Assembly (NCBI GenBank): GCA_951812665.1
Contig: CATOST010000026.1
Location: 1-64,000, forward strand
Reading direction: 5' to 3'
Origin: an uncultured Acidobacteriota bacterium
GTDB taxonomy: Bacteria > Acidobacteriota > UBA6911 > RPQK01 > JAJDTT01
DNA: 64,000 bases
Shown: piece by piece, positions 1-8,404 of the stretch
Position numbering within the stretch: the first letter of the stretch is position 1
Layout: each line of letters starts with the position of its first letter
The notes under the pieces: model-generated
The model's input: only the letters and a program-made list of their open reading frames with translations
Told to the model about the DNA's origin: nothing
The model's database searches: none
Position numbers and translations under genes: made by a program

Positions 1-704
1 ACGTCCTGTATCCCGGAGCCGGTGTCGAGCTTCCGAGCGGCTCGCCTGAGGTGGGTGTTCAACCGGAGTGGGCTCAGCGACATCTGGCGGAAGTGTCTCC
101 TGCCTGGCATAAGAACGCCAACGTCGGTCATGCCGTTGACGGCTGGCTGCTGAACCAGATGCCACGCCAGGAGCCGTTCGTCCACAACCGAGGAGGGTAT
201 CCGACCATCAACTTCATTCCCTCCCTGGCCACGATGCTTTTCGGCCTGATGGTGGGCGGGTTCCTGCGCTCGCGCCGCTCGGCCCAAACCAAGCTCAGAA
301 CACTTCTGGCAGCGGGGATTCTTGGTCTGACCGTAGGACTGATCCTCGATTGGACGGGTGTCTGTCCACTTGTCAAGCGGATCTGGACACCCTCCTGGGC
401 AATCTTTTCGACGGGCTGGTGCTGCCTGATCCTGGGAGGACTCTACGTCCTGATTGACGTGGCCAGGATCCGTCGCTGGACCTTCCCTCTGGTGGTGGTG
501 GGAACCAACTCCATAGCGATCTACTCGATGAGCATGCTTCTACCCGACTGGACCGCGGCAACCTTGCGGACGCACTTGGGGCAGAATATCTTTCAGCTCT
601 GGGGAGCCGCCAATGAGCCTGCCCTCGAGTCGGTGATGGTGGGGCTCACGTTCTGGCTGGTCTGCTGGTGGATGTACCGGCGGAGGATCTTCCTGAGAGT
701 GTGA
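1..704 (+). CDS. C-terminal part of a multipass membrane acyltransferase (DUF5009/HGSNAT/YeiB-like)
   Basis: The reading frame is open from base 3 at the window edge, so the true start lies outside; about 230 residues are visible. It shows at least five hydrophobic segments, with short basic loops (RSRRSAQTK, RRRIF) and an NSIAIY motif before the last helices. This pattern, together with the NRGGYPTINFIPSL loop before a helix, matches the C-terminal half of heparan-alpha-glucosaminide N-acetyltransferase-like proteins, which move acyl groups across the membrane onto sugars. The substrate cannot be inferred from this part. It converges with the LLM oxidoreductase gene 13 bases downstream. Confidence 0.7.
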   Translation, partial: VLYPGAGVELPSGSPEVGVQPEWAQRHLAEVSPAWHKNANVGHAVDGWLLNQMPRQEPFVHNRGGYPTINFIPSLATMLFGLMVGGFLRSRRSAQTKLRTLLAAGILGLTVGLILDWTGVCPLVKRIWTPSWAIFSTGWCCLILGGLYVLIDVARIRRWTFPLVVVGTNSIAIYSMSMLLPDWTAATLRTHLGQNIFQLWGAANEPALESVMVGLTFWLVCWWMYRRRIFLRV

Positions 705-717
705 ATTGCGCAAGTTC

Positions 718-1670
718 CTAGACCAACGGCACGACACTGGTCATGAAGCGCTCGATCCGTTCCAGGCTCTCGGTCAGGTCATCGGTCAGTAGGCCCACTC
801 CCATGTGGTCGACTCCCAGATCCTGATAGCGGCGGATGTCTCCGGCCACCTGCCGGACCGTGCCGCTCATGGGCAGTCTCTCTCCTCCCGGGCCCCGGCG
901 CGGGGATTCGTTCCATCCTCCGCCGAACCGGACGTGGATCTGGTCCGGATCCCGGCCTTCGGCCTCCACCATTCGGCGCAGTCTTTCAATCGCCCGGACG
1001 AGTTGCCCGTCGTCGTCCAGCGGATGGCGCGGGTTTCCGGCGATGGGCATCCATCCGTCTCCGAAGCGGGCGACGCGCCGGAGGGCCGCAGTGCTCTCTC
1101 CGCCGAACCAGAAGGGCGGATGAGGCCGCTGCACCGGCTGGGGATGGAATTCGATCCCGGAGAAACGGACGTGGTTGCCTTTGAACTCAGGGTTTTCGCT
1201 ACACCAGAGTTCCTGCATGCCCCTCAGGTACTCGTCCGAGGCGCGGCCCCGGTCCTCGAATCGGACCGGCAGGCCCAGGGCTTCGAACTCCTCCCGCATC
1301 CAGCCGACGCCGCAGCCCACGATGAGCCGGCCCTGGGAGAGGACGTCCAGGGTGGCCAGCATCTTGGCCGCCAGGATCGGATCCCGGTAGGGGAGAACCA
1401 GGACCGAGGTCAGGATGCGGACCCGGGAGGTCTGGCCGCAGAGGAAGGCCAGGGTCATCAGCATCTCCAGGCTCTTCTGGCTGCCGGTTCCGCCGGGAAA
1501 CTTGCCCGTGGTGCCGTACGGGTAGCGGGTCTCGACGGAGCGGGGCAGGACCAGGCGCTCGCTGGAGGAGATGACGTCGACTCCGTGGCCTCGGCGGTTC
1601 GAGCCAGAGCCGAGAGACTGCGGGGAGCCGCCAAAGGACCGGCGATGGGCAGATTGACGACGTACTTCAC
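718..1670 (-). pseudogene. LLM-class (luciferase-like) flavin-dependent oxidoreductase, frameshifted
   Basis: The first residues (MKYVVNLPIAGP..., GTG start at 1670) and the remaining 290 or so residues lie in different frames. A one-base loss near 1588 joins LARTAEA to HGVDVISSSERLVLPRSVETRYPYG and restores a normal TIM-barrel of about 317 residues. The body has the family signatures: VLPYRDPILAAKMLATLDVLSQGRLIVGCGVGW, and WFGGESTAALRRVARFGDGW. Such enzymes use FMN or F420 to oxidise diverse substrates. The gene follows the HpcH-type aldolase by 16 bases, so the two probably formed an operon. The lesion may be a sequencing error or real decay; the aldolase upstream is also damaged. Confidence 0.8.
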
Positions 1671-1686
1671 GGGGTGGGGCTCTTCA

Positions 1687-2421
1687 CTACCAGGTCATGC
1701 GAGAGCGGCGGCCGTGGTTTTCAAGCAGTTGCTCCAATGCGCCCTTGACGTTCCAGAAGACTTTCACCGACTCGATGTAGTCTCCCGCCATGTACTTTCC
1801 GGCGGCATGGACCTTCTGCTCCATCTCCTTGTAGATCCGGGTCACCCTCGGATCGTCGTGCCGGCCCGGAATTCCCATGGACTGGGCCATGTCTTCGGGG
1901 CCGCCTCCGAAATGGTCGATCCCCTCCACCTGAAGGATATCGTCCAAATTCCGGATTGAAGTCACGCTCTCCAGTTGGGGGACGATCATCAGGTTGGCGT
2001 TGACTTCCTGGAAGAGGGTGTTGCGATCCTTTCCCTCCTGGTTCATGACCATGCGGTAGCTGGTGGAGCTGCGCAGGCCCAGCGGTGCGAAATAGGTGTA
2101 CTTGACCAGTTTTTCGGCTTCTTCCCGGGTCTGGATGTTGGGAACCGTGATACCGCGGATTCCCCAGTCCAGGTAGGACAGGAGCGTGCTCTCGTTCCCA
2201 TCAGGCACCCGCATGGTGGGAGTGACGTCGAACCCATCCGCGATTGTGCAAAGGGTGCCGACGCGTTCGGGAGTGAGGGGAGAGTGTTGGCCGTCGAAGC
2301 CGACGAAATCCAGCCCCATGCGCCCGGCCATTTCCACCAGTTCTTCGGAAGGGTCCGACATGAACAGGCCCAGAGCCTACTGGCCTCTCATGATTCTCTC
2401 GAGGATTTTGTTTCGAAACAT
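1687..2421 (-). pseudogene. HpcH/HpaI-type class II aldolase with in-frame amber stop at codon 15
   Basis: From ATG at 2421, preceded by AGGAG at a good distance, the frame reads MFRNKILERIMRGQ, then TAG (2377-2379), then ALGLFMSDPSEELVEMAGRMGLDFVGFDGQHSP and on to the stop at 1687. With the stop read through, the protein is 244 residues, normal for the family, which cleaves 2-keto-3-deoxy acids to pyruvate or a related product plus an aldehyde. The metal-site region is present (VPQLES; GGGPEDMAQSMG). A lysine AAG changed to TAG is the simplest explanation. Internal initiation at ATG 2361 would give 224 residues but has no Shine-Dalgarno. An IS630-family element lies immediately upstream of the ribosome-binding site. 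Confidence 0.82.
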
Positions 2422-2434
2422 GTTTGCACTCCTA

Positions 2435-2459
2435 GTGTAGTGTCCCTCAAATTCGCGTA
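2435..2459 (+). repeat. Left terminal inverted repeat of the IS630-family element
   Basis: It begins GTGTAGTGTCCCTCAAAT and pairs with the right end (3563-3587 read on the minus strand, GTGTGGTGTCCCGCAAAT) with four mismatches in 25 positions. A TA lies just outside. Confidence 0.9.
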
Positions 2460-2497
2460 TGATAATAGGCGGTTCCTCTTTCAGAAAGGAGACTGCC

Positions 2498-3590
2498 ATG
2501 CCACGCGGACCCAAACTTCCTCCCTTGACTCTCAGTTGACGAGCAACGGGATCAGCTCCGGGGCGTCGCCCGCTCGACCAGCCTGCCCCATGGCTTGGTC
2601 CTGCGAGCCCGCATGATCCTGGCCAGTGCCGAGGGCCTCACCAATCGGGCCGTCGCCGAACGGGTCGGGGCCTCGCCCCAAGCGGTGGGCAAGTGGCGTC
2701 GACGCTTCCTCGAGCGCGGCGTCCAAGGCCTGCACGACGAGCTCCGCCCCGGTCGTCCCCGCAGCTACGACGACGAGAAGGTCGCCGAAGTGATCAACCG
2801 TGCCCTGCAAGAGACGCCGGCCAACGCCGAAAACTGGTCCGTGCGCCTGATGGCCGAAGCCGAGGGCGTCTCCAAGACCACCGTGCAGCGCTGGTTTTCG
2901 CTCTTTGGCATCAAGCCTCATCTGGCTCAGACGTTCAAGTTGTCCACCGACCCCTTCTTTATCGAGAAGGTCCGGGACATCGTGGGACTTTACCTGAATC
3001 CGCCCGACCACGCGATGGTGCTGTGCGTCGACGAGAAATCCCAGATCCAGGCTCTGAACCGAACCCAGCCGACGTTGCCTCTGGGTCTTGGATACGTCCA
3101 AGGGTACACTCACGACTACATTCGCCACGGCACGACGACGCTGTTCGCCGCCCTGGACATCGCCACCGGTCGGGTCCTCGCCCAATGCAAGAAGCGACAC
3201 CGCCACCAGGACTTCCTGGCCTTCCTGAGGCTGATCGACCGGGAAGTGCCGGCCGCGCTGGACATCCATCTCGTGGTCGACAACTATGCGACCCACAGAC
3301 ACGCGAAGGTCAAGGCTTGGTTGGCGAGACGACCCCGGTACCATTTGCACTTCACCCCGACCTATGCCTCCTGGCTCAACCAGGTGGAGCGCTGGTTCGG
3401 TCTGATCAGCCAGCGAGCGATCAAGCGCGCATCGTTCCGGAACGTGACCCACTTGGTGCGGACGATCAAGGAGTTCACGGAGCGTTACAATGAGGAGGAG
3501 GCGAAGCCGTTCGTGTGGGCAGCGACCTCCCAGTCGATCATCAATAAGGTGGAGCGTCTATCTACTCGTATTTGCGGGACACCACACTAG
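2498..3590 (+). CDS. IS630-family DDE transposase, +1 frameshift near residue 13
   Basis: ATG at 2498 has a strong ribosome-binding site (AAAGGAGA, about 5 bases away) and reads MPRGPKLPPLTLS before a TGA at 2537. The rest (VDEQRDQLRGVARSTSLPHGLVLRARM...) continues in the +1 frame from about 2535 to the TAG inside the right end. The protein has an N-terminal helix-turn-helix (RAVAERVGASPQAVGKWRRRF) and the DDE triad in LCVDEKSQ, VVDNYATHR and WLNQVERWF. The shift could be a mutation, a sequencing error or programmed frameshifting. No slippery heptamer is obvious, so I favour the first two. Confidence 0.88.
3563..3587 (-). repeat. Right terminal inverted repeat of the IS630-family element
   Basis: On the minus strand it reads GTGTGGTGTCCCGCAAAT and onward. 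It is the partner of 2435-2459 and is followed by the TA duplication at 3588-3589, inside which the transposase stop codon TAG lies. Confidence 0.9.
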
Positions 3591-3713
3591 TCTGCCGGAT
3601 GCCGATTCTCCAATGTCGAAACGACAACCCATCATAGAGTCTGGATCTGGGAATTTGAACCGACGGGGAAACCCGGAAGGCGGATTCGGGATGCCCTGCG
3701 GTAGAATCGGGGC

Positions 3714-4472
3714 ATGGGAAAAAAGAGAGTGTTGATCACGGGTATGAGTGGACTCATCGGGCAGGTCTGCGGGCGGGACCTGGGGGATTCGTACGAACTG
3801 AGCGCCTTGAACCGGCGCCCGGTGGAGGGATTCCGCTGCCTGCAGGCGGACATCGCCGATCTGGAGGCCATCCGGCCCGCCTTCGACGGAGTGGAAACCG
3901 TCGTCCACCTGGCCGCCATGGCCCAGGGGGATCCCACCTGGGAGGACGTGCTGCCGCACAACATCATCGGGACCTACAACGTGTTCGAGGCGGCCCGGAC
4001 GGCGGGCGTCGAGAGGGTCATCTTCGCCAGCAGCGGGGCCGCCGTCAGCGAGTGGGAGCGCCATGCGCCCTACGATGCCCTGGTCGAGGGACGTTACGAG
4101 GAGGCGACCGGTTGGGACTTGCTGGACACCTCGCTGATTCGGCCCAATGGCCTCTACGGATGCAGCAAGGCGTTCGGTGAAACGTTGGCCCGCTTCTTCT
4201 CCGACGAGTGGGGCCTGTCCATGATCTGCCTCCGTATCGGCCGCGTCCACTTGAACGACCGGCCCAACGAGGTTCGGGATTTCTCGGTCTGGTGCAGCCA
4301 CGCGGACATCGCCCAGATGGTCCGCCGGTGCATCGACGCGCCCGACGACCTGAAGTTCGGGATCTACTACGTGGTCTCCGACAACAAGTGGAACTATCGG
4401 TCTTTGGACAACGCTCGGCGGGACCTGGGATACAAGCCGCGGGACACGGCCGATCGTTTCCGGGACGACTAG
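3714..4472 (+). CDS. NAD-dependent epimerase/dehydratase, extended SDR, uronate dehydrogenase-like
   Basis: The 252-residue protein starts with a Rossmann nucleotide site (VLITGMSGLIGQ) and has VVHLAA in the NAD-binding region, an ASSGAA strand with the catalytic Ser, and a YxxxK pair (YGCSK). These are the features of extended short-chain dehydrogenases acting on sugars. The short C-terminal substrate domain resembles uronate dehydrogenases, which oxidise hexuronic acids. That would fit the nearby dehydratase and sugar epimerase, but the substrate is an inference. ATG at 3714 is the first start in the frame. The upstream 120 bases, between the IS630 element and this gene, probably held promoters for both divergent units before the insertion. 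Confidence 0.8.
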   Translation: MGKKRVLITGMSGLIGQVCGRDLGDSYELSALNRRPVEGFRCLQADIADLEAIRPAFDGVETVVHLAAMAQGDPTWEDVLPHNIIGTYNVFEAARTAGVERVIFASSGAAVSEWERHAPYDALVEGRYEEATGWDLLDTSLIRPNGLYGCSKAFGETLARFFSDEWGLSMICLRIGRVHLNDRPNEVRDFSVWCSHADIAQMVRRCIDAPDDLKFGIYYVVSDNKWNYRSLDNARRDLGYKPRDTADRFRDD

Positions 4473-4706
4473 GGGACACCGTTCGTCGGGGCGACCCTTG
4501 TGGTAGCCGTCGAGACAGAAAGGGACAGAAAGGGACAGTCTTGAGAAGAGATGCGCGGAAGCAGAGCAGTGAACCCATGGCAAATGGATGGAAGTCCGGA
4601 GGACTTTCCACACACTAAGAGGACAATTCAGTCTATTGGGTGGTTCCCGTGATCTGGGTCGTTCGGTGCCGAGGTGGCAGAATCGACGGTCGGCGATCAG
4701 GCGAGC
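4473..4706. other. Intergenic stretch with short repeats next to the RAYT gene
   Basis: This 234-base stretch holds a GTCG-headed REP-like half site (4485-4511) and a short tandem of AGGGACAGA units (about 4515-4540). The tandem resembles the GGGACAGTC core of the dispersed repeats at 5.9 and 7.2 kb. A further AGTCTATTGGG relic lies near 4633. I see no gene here. Confidence 0.55.
4485..4511 (+). repeat. REP-like palindrome, degenerate copy
   Basis: The sequence GTCGGGGCGACCCTTGTGG followed by TAGCCGTC matches the left arm of the GTAG-headed palindromes at 37955-38037 and 58305-58330. The right arm is damaged. It lies about 200 bases beyond the 3' end of the RAYT gene. Confidence 0.55.
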
Positions 4707-5642
4707 CTACGAGACGAAGGCGTGCGAGCGCTGCTCCCGCAGGGAAAACAGCACTCCGCCCAGTTGGGGGATGGGGTGTCGGCGACGTCGGTAGCGACCT
4801 TGCTGCCGATACGTCGCCAGCAGCTGCGCCACCTTCTCTGCCGGCCCGACGGCCAATCCGTCCGTCAGAAATCGCAAACGACGGCGAAAGGCTCCGGCAC
4901 GGGTAAATCCACGTCGCTGCTCCTGATGGAGGATCCACCGGGGGATTGCGGCTTGGTTCTCCCGGGTGGGGACGGCTCCTCGATAGTACAAGCGAGCCCG
5001 GTAACTCCTGTACACGTCGGTTCCGGGATCCGAGGGGAACAGTTCCTCCAATGGAATCAGGTCGTGATCCTTGCCGGTGAGTCTCCAGCGGGCTGAGCCC
5101 CACTTCCATTGCTCGGGCCGCTTGACCAGTCCGGCTCGGACGGCGTTGAGTTCCACGTAAAGAATGGCGTCTTGGACCGCTTCGGTTCCCAATAGTTCCG
5201 GGTTCTTGAAACGTTCACTCCAAAAATGGCCTCGCCGTCGAAACTGGTGGTTGAACCACACGGCATACAGCCCGTCCACGTTCTGCATCAGTTTCGACAC
5301 GTCAAAGAGACGCTGGTTGAAAGCCTTCCATTGGGCGACGGTCCAATCGGCGGTTTTCTTCTCTGCATGTCGTCCATAAAGTTTGTGGGCGCTCTTCATC
5401 AACTCGTCGCGGGACAGGGGGCGGAGTTTCTCAAAATGGACGATGAAGTGGAAATGATTCCCCATGATCTGGAACGCGGCCAAACGACAGCGGTAGGCAT
5501 TGACATAGAACAACATCATGTCCAGGAGTTTGCGACCGGCTTGGTGGTTTTTAAAGGGGAACCAATCGGCCCGGCCGGCGACTCGATTGGTGAGGTGATA
5601 GAAGGCGGCTTCTGTGCTTTTGTGTCGTGCGGTTCGGGCCAT
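4707..5642 (-). CDS. REP-associated tyrosine transposase (RAYT, Y1_Tnp/HUH family)
   Basis: The 311-residue protein (ATG at 5642; an in-frame GTG lies two codons earlier) begins MARTARHKSTEAAFYHLTNRVAGR. It contains the HUH-type metal motif GNHFHFIVHF and the later block ILYVELNAVRAGLVKRPEQWKWGS, both diagnostic of single-stranded-DNA transposases of the Y1 type. RAYTs are domesticated relatives of IS200/IS605 transposases that bind and cut REP hairpins, normally next to a GTAG tetranucleotide. GTAG-headed palindromes do occur in this window. The C-terminal 90 or so residues, basic and outside the core domain, may contact DNA. No IS200-type ends were found, which fits a single-copy RAYT. Confidence 0.85.
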   Translation of the reverse strand: MARTARHKSTEAAFYHLTNRVAGRADWFPFKNHQAGRKLLDMMLFYVNAYRCRLAAFQIMGNHFHFIVHFEKLRPLSRDELMKSAHKLYGRHAEKKTADWTVAQWKAFNQRLFDVSKLMQNVDGLYAVWFNHQFRRRGHFWSERFKNPELLGTEAVQDAILYVELNAVRAGLVKRPEQWKWGSARWRLTGKDHDLIPLEELFPSDPGTDVYRSYRARLYYRGAVPTRENQAAIPRWILHQEQRRGFTRAGAFRRRLRFLTDGLAVGPAEKVAQLLATYRQQGRYRRRRHPIPQLGGVLFSLREQRSHAFVS

Positions 5643-5960
5643 GGCCACGATCCTCGGTTAACGACTCGGACTCGGCGCGGCGCGGATAGGTTCGCACCTC
5701 TGATGACCACAACGATTCAGAACTGAGAAAGGCGAAGGAAACTCAAGAAAATCAGCAAATCTCGCGTTTCCGGAAGCATCCGAGGAAACTTGACCAAGTG
5801 ACCACCTCAGTTGTCTTTGCAGGCGAAGGAGCCGACACCTTTGTGGTCTGCCCTGTGTCTTCCGTCCCTGTCTTCCGTCCCGGAAAAATAGACTGTCCCC
5901 TTTTTCCCCGCGTCCCTTTTTTCCCCCGTCATCATCACGCCCCCCGGTGAGAAATGCAGG
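5643..5960. other. Intergenic region upstream of the RAYT gene
   Basis: This 318-base stretch is AT-richer near 5720-5800. Further on it has two copies of TCTTCCGTCCC (about 5858-5881), then a full copy of the GACTGTCCCC repeat and pyrimidine-rich runs. It probably holds the RAYT promoter. I see no gene. Confidence 0.5.
5879..5907 (+). repeat. Dispersed GACTGTCCCC repeat, copy 1
   Basis: The core GGAAAAATAGACTGTCCCC, followed by TTTTTCC, is shared almost base for base with 7158-7185 and 7281-7309. All copies are in the same orientation and outside genes. Its function is unknown; an association with the adjacent RAYT is an inference from proximity. Confidence 0.75.
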
Positions 5961-7121
5961 TTAAGCCGAATCCGGGTGCAGATGGGAGTGGAGGGCGTCC
6001 ATGTCGAAATCCACGCCCAGGCCGGGTTTTCCGCTCAGGCTGAACTCCCCGCCGTGGAAGTTCATGGGCTCGGTCGTCAGCCGGTTGTAGGCTTCGATGA
6101 AGGAGGTGCTGTGTTCCAGCCGGTAGAAGTTGGGCGTGTTCATCATCACGTGGGAGCCGGCCACGATCTGTAGCGGCCCCATGGCGTTGTGGGGGCTCAT
6201 GGGGACGTAATAGGCTTCGGCCAGGCTGGAGATCTTGCGCAGCTCGGTGATGCCTCCAGTCCAGAGCACGTCGGGCATCAGATAGTCGGCCAGCCCCTGC
6301 TGCAGGATGGGCAGGAAGTCGAAACGGGTGAAGAGGCGTTCGCCCACGCAAATGGAAGGCGCCACCTGCTCTCGGACTGCCCGCAGGGCATCGATGCTTT
6401 CGGGAGGCACCGGCTCCTCGAACCAGGCGATCTGCGACTCCTCGTAGAGGCGGTTGGCCAAGCGGATGGCCGTCGGCACGTTGTAGTGGCCGTGGGCGTC
6501 GATCAGTATTTCCACTTTGTCTCCCACGGCTTCCCGAACTGCCTGCACGATGGCGCAGCCCAGGTCCTCCCCTTCGGCTGAAATCTGGCCGGAGAGATAG
6601 CCGGTGTGGAAGGGCAGCATCTCCAGGAAGGGATCCAGCTTGAGGGCTTGATGGCCGGCCTCGACGGTGGCTTTGGCGGCCGCGCCATATTGCCCGGGGG
6701 TGTGGCAGCCGAAGAACCAACCGTTGGCGTAGAGTCGGATGCTGTCGCGCAGCTTGCCGCCCAGCAGGTCGTAGACCGGGCGGCCCAGGGCCTTCCCCTT
6801 GATATCCCACAGGGCGATGTCCACACCGCTCAGGGCCACGGTCGGCAGGCCCTGCGCCCCCAGGTAGGTGAAGCGCCGGTAGTTCTGCTGCCACAACCTC
6901 TCGCTCTCAAAAGGGTCCTGCCCCACGAGGCTTTGGCGCAGCAGCTCGATGGTCCGGGCGCTCAGGAAGCCGCCGCCGCCAGGAGAGTTGCTGGCCTCGC
7001 CCCAGCCATGGATGCCTTCGTTGGTGTCGATGCGGACGAAGGTCCAGTCCCCCTCGAAGGTTCCGGCTTTGTCCGGATACCTGGGCTTGACCACGTAAGC
7101 CTTGACGTCGGTGATTTTCAT
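5961..7121 (-). CDS. Enolase-superfamily sugar-acid dehydratase (mandelate racemase/D-galactonate dehydratase type)
   Basis: The 386-residue protein starts at ATG 7121 with AGGAGG nine bases away and reads MKITDVKAYVVKPRYPDKAG. The capping domain is followed by a TIM barrel with the three acidic metal ligands in order: ILIDAHGHYN, WFEEPVPPE and CVGERLFTR. A C-terminal catalytic His lies in SPHNAMGP, and HQALKLDPF sits at the second strand. This layout fits galactonate or gluconate-type dehydratases, which form 2-keto-3-deoxy acids. Neighbouring genes for a sugar epimerase, a Gfo/Idh/MocA oxidoreductase and a 2-keto-acid aldolase relative suggest an acid-sugar pathway. The exact substrate is not determined. 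Confidence 0.85.
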   Translation of the reverse strand: MKITDVKAYVVKPRYPDKAGTFEGDWTFVRIDTNEGIHGWGEASNSPGGGGFLSARTIELLRQSLVGQDPFESERLWQQNYRRFTYLGAQGLPTVALSGVDIALWDIKGKALGRPVYDLLGGKLRDSIRLYANGWFFGCHTPGQYGAAAKATVEAGHQALKLDPFLEMLPFHTGYLSGQISAEGEDLGCAIVQAVREAVGDKVEILIDAHGHYNVPTAIRLANRLYEESQIAWFEEPVPPESIDALRAVREQVAPSICVGERLFTRFDFLPILQQGLADYLMPDVLWTGGITELRKISSLAEAYYVPMSPHNAMGPLQIVAGSHVMMNTPNFYRLEHSTSFIEAYNRLTTEPMNFHGGEFSLSGKPGLGVDFDMDALHSHLHPDSA

Positions 7122-7157
7122 GGTCCATGTCCTCCTGAAAGGGTCAAGCGGAAGCGT

Positions 7158-7185
7158 CCCGGAAAAACAGACTGTCCCCTTTTTT
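7158..7185 (+). repeat. Dispersed GACTGTCCCC repeat, copy 2
   Basis: It has the same core as copy 1 with one change (ACAG for ATAG) and is followed by TTTTTTG. It lies just upstream of the dehydratase ribosome-binding site on the minus strand, so it would be in or near that gene's promoter. Confidence 0.75.
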
Positions 7186-7280
7186 GTTTGAGTTTTGAGG
7201 GCCCCTTGACGGCTGAGCGCGGGCCGCGCCTCAGGGTTCTGAAGGCCCGGGAAGCTCTCCCGACATCCGGCGCAACTCGT

Positions 7281-7309
7281 CCCGGAAAAATAGACTGTCC
7301 CCTTTTTCC
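7281..7309 (+). repeat. Dispersed GACTGTCCCC repeat, copy 3
   Basis: Its core is identical to copy 1 and is followed by CTTTTTCC. It lies between the sugar epimerase stop and the dehydratase start, about 95 bases from copy 2. Confidence 0.75.
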
Positions 7310-7375
7310 GGAAGATTGCCCTTTTTCCCCGGGAAGATTGGAAGTCCCCCCCGGTTGCCCCTCCCAAGACGGAAA

Positions 7376-8215
7376 TCAGTCCCAATTGGAGCGGACCCAT
7401 TCCAGTCCGTGCCGCGCCAGGTGCTCTTCTGACGGGAACATGCGGCGCCAGATGCAGGTGGCGGCGGCCAGTTCCGGCAACGCTTGTCCGAAGGCCTCGA
7501 TGACCAGCCAGTCCGCATACCCGATGTCCTTGAGAGTGTCGAAGGTCTCCCTCCAACGGACCTGACCCTCGCCGGGGGTCGCCCGGTCGTTCTCGCTGAT
7601 GTGGACGTGGCGAAGGGCGCCCGCACAGGTGCGAATCGCCGCGCGGACGTTTTTTTCCTCCAGATGGGCGTGGTAGGTGTCGTACAGAATCCCCAGATTG
7701 GGCCGATCGGCCTCTGCCGTGAACTCGACGGTGTCCTTGGCGCAGTTCAGGAAATAGGATTCGAACCGGTTCAGGAATTCCAGCGCCAGCGTGATCCGGG
7801 CGGACCGGGCCAGATCCGCCGTCTGTTGGAGGATCTCCAAAGCCCATCGCCATTCCTCCTGGGTGCGGCTCCGGCCCGTCAGGAGACCGACGGGGGAGTG
7901 AAACGGGCCAGCGAGGAGACGGATCCCGGCCAGATGGCAAGCCTCCACGACCGACTTCAAGTAGTCATGGGCCTTGGTCCGGACGGACGGATCCGGGTGA
8001 ATGGGATTGGCCTCCGGCGGGACGACGGTGACGGCGGTGCGCTCCAGTCCCAGATCGTCCAGGAGCAGGCCGAGTTCCCGTGCGCGCTGTGGCTGCGGTG
8101 AAAAAATGGGGATCTCGACGCCGTCGAAGCCCCAGTCTCGAAGCTGCTTGAGCAGGTCCCGGTGGGACGGTCCGACTTCGGTGGTCCAGAGGAGCAGATT
8201 CATTCCCACACGCAT
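7376..8215 (-). CDS. Sugar phosphate isomerase/epimerase, xylose-isomerase-like TIM barrel (D-tagatose 3-epimerase type)
   Basis: ATG at 8215 (MRVGMNLLLWTTEV) has GGGAGG ten bases away, so I prefer it to the in-frame ATG six codons earlier. The 279-residue barrel carries the metal and catalytic residues of ketose 3-epimerases in order: Glu in LALEFLNRF, Asp in LYDTYHAHL, His in HVHISEND and Glu in VIEAFG. Such enzymes epimerise free ketoses at C3. The gene lies upstream of the dehydratase on the same strand, 254 bases apart with repeats between, and diverges from the Gfo/Idh/MocA gene. Confidence 0.83.
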   Translation of the reverse strand: MRVGMNLLLWTTEVGPSHRDLLKQLRDWGFDGVEIPIFSPQPQRARELGLLLDDLGLERTAVTVVPPEANPIHPDPSVRTKAHDYLKSVVEACHLAGIRLLAGPFHSPVGLLTGRSRTQEEWRWALEILQQTADLARSARITLALEFLNRFESYFLNCAKDTVEFTAEADRPNLGILYDTYHAHLEEKNVRAAIRTCAGALRHVHISENDRATPGEGQVRWRETFDTLKDIGYADWLVIEAFGQALPELAAATCIWRRMFPSEEHLARHGLEWVRSNWD

Positions 8216-8404
8216 GTTCGCGATACCTCCCATGCTGGTGACGGTCCCGATTATCCCACCCGTCGTAGCCGTGCCGCCACCCGCCGCGGGCTTGCGGCCC
8301 AGATCGGTGCGGGCGTACTCTCTCTACATGACAGATTGAGGACATCGGCTCGTCAAGTCGGTGGGATGAGCGAGCCGGCCTCGGAACGGATCCGGAGAGA
8401 GGTC

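Larger units (their letters stand above)
2433..3589 (+). mobile_element. IS630-family insertion sequence with TA target duplication
   Basis: The element runs 2435-3587 and is flanked by TA on each side (2433-2434 and 3588-3589), the usual IS630/Tc1 target duplication. Its terminal inverted repeats start GTGTAGTGTCCC and GTGTGGTGTCCC and match at about 21 of 25 positions. It carries one transposase gene. The left end falls directly 5' of the AGGAG ribosome-binding site of the minus-strand aldolase. The insertion therefore left that gene's RBS intact but separated it from whatever promoter lay beyond. Confidence 0.92.

Noticed and set aside
805..1959. Long plus-strand open frame opposite the LLM oxidoreductase and aldolase
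   Set aside because: It is a high-GC antisense shadow of real minus-strand genes, with low-complexity composition and no family motifs.
2498..2540. Programmed frameshifting in the IS630 transposase
   Set aside because: There is no slippery heptamer or strong downstream structure at 2531-2540, so a mutation or error is simpler. Not excluded.
7122..7940. A 659-residue frame that would extend the sugar-acid dehydratase far upstream
   Set aside because: The N-terminal 270 residues cross repeats and the epimerase gene in another frame. The real start is ATG 7121 with AGGAGG.
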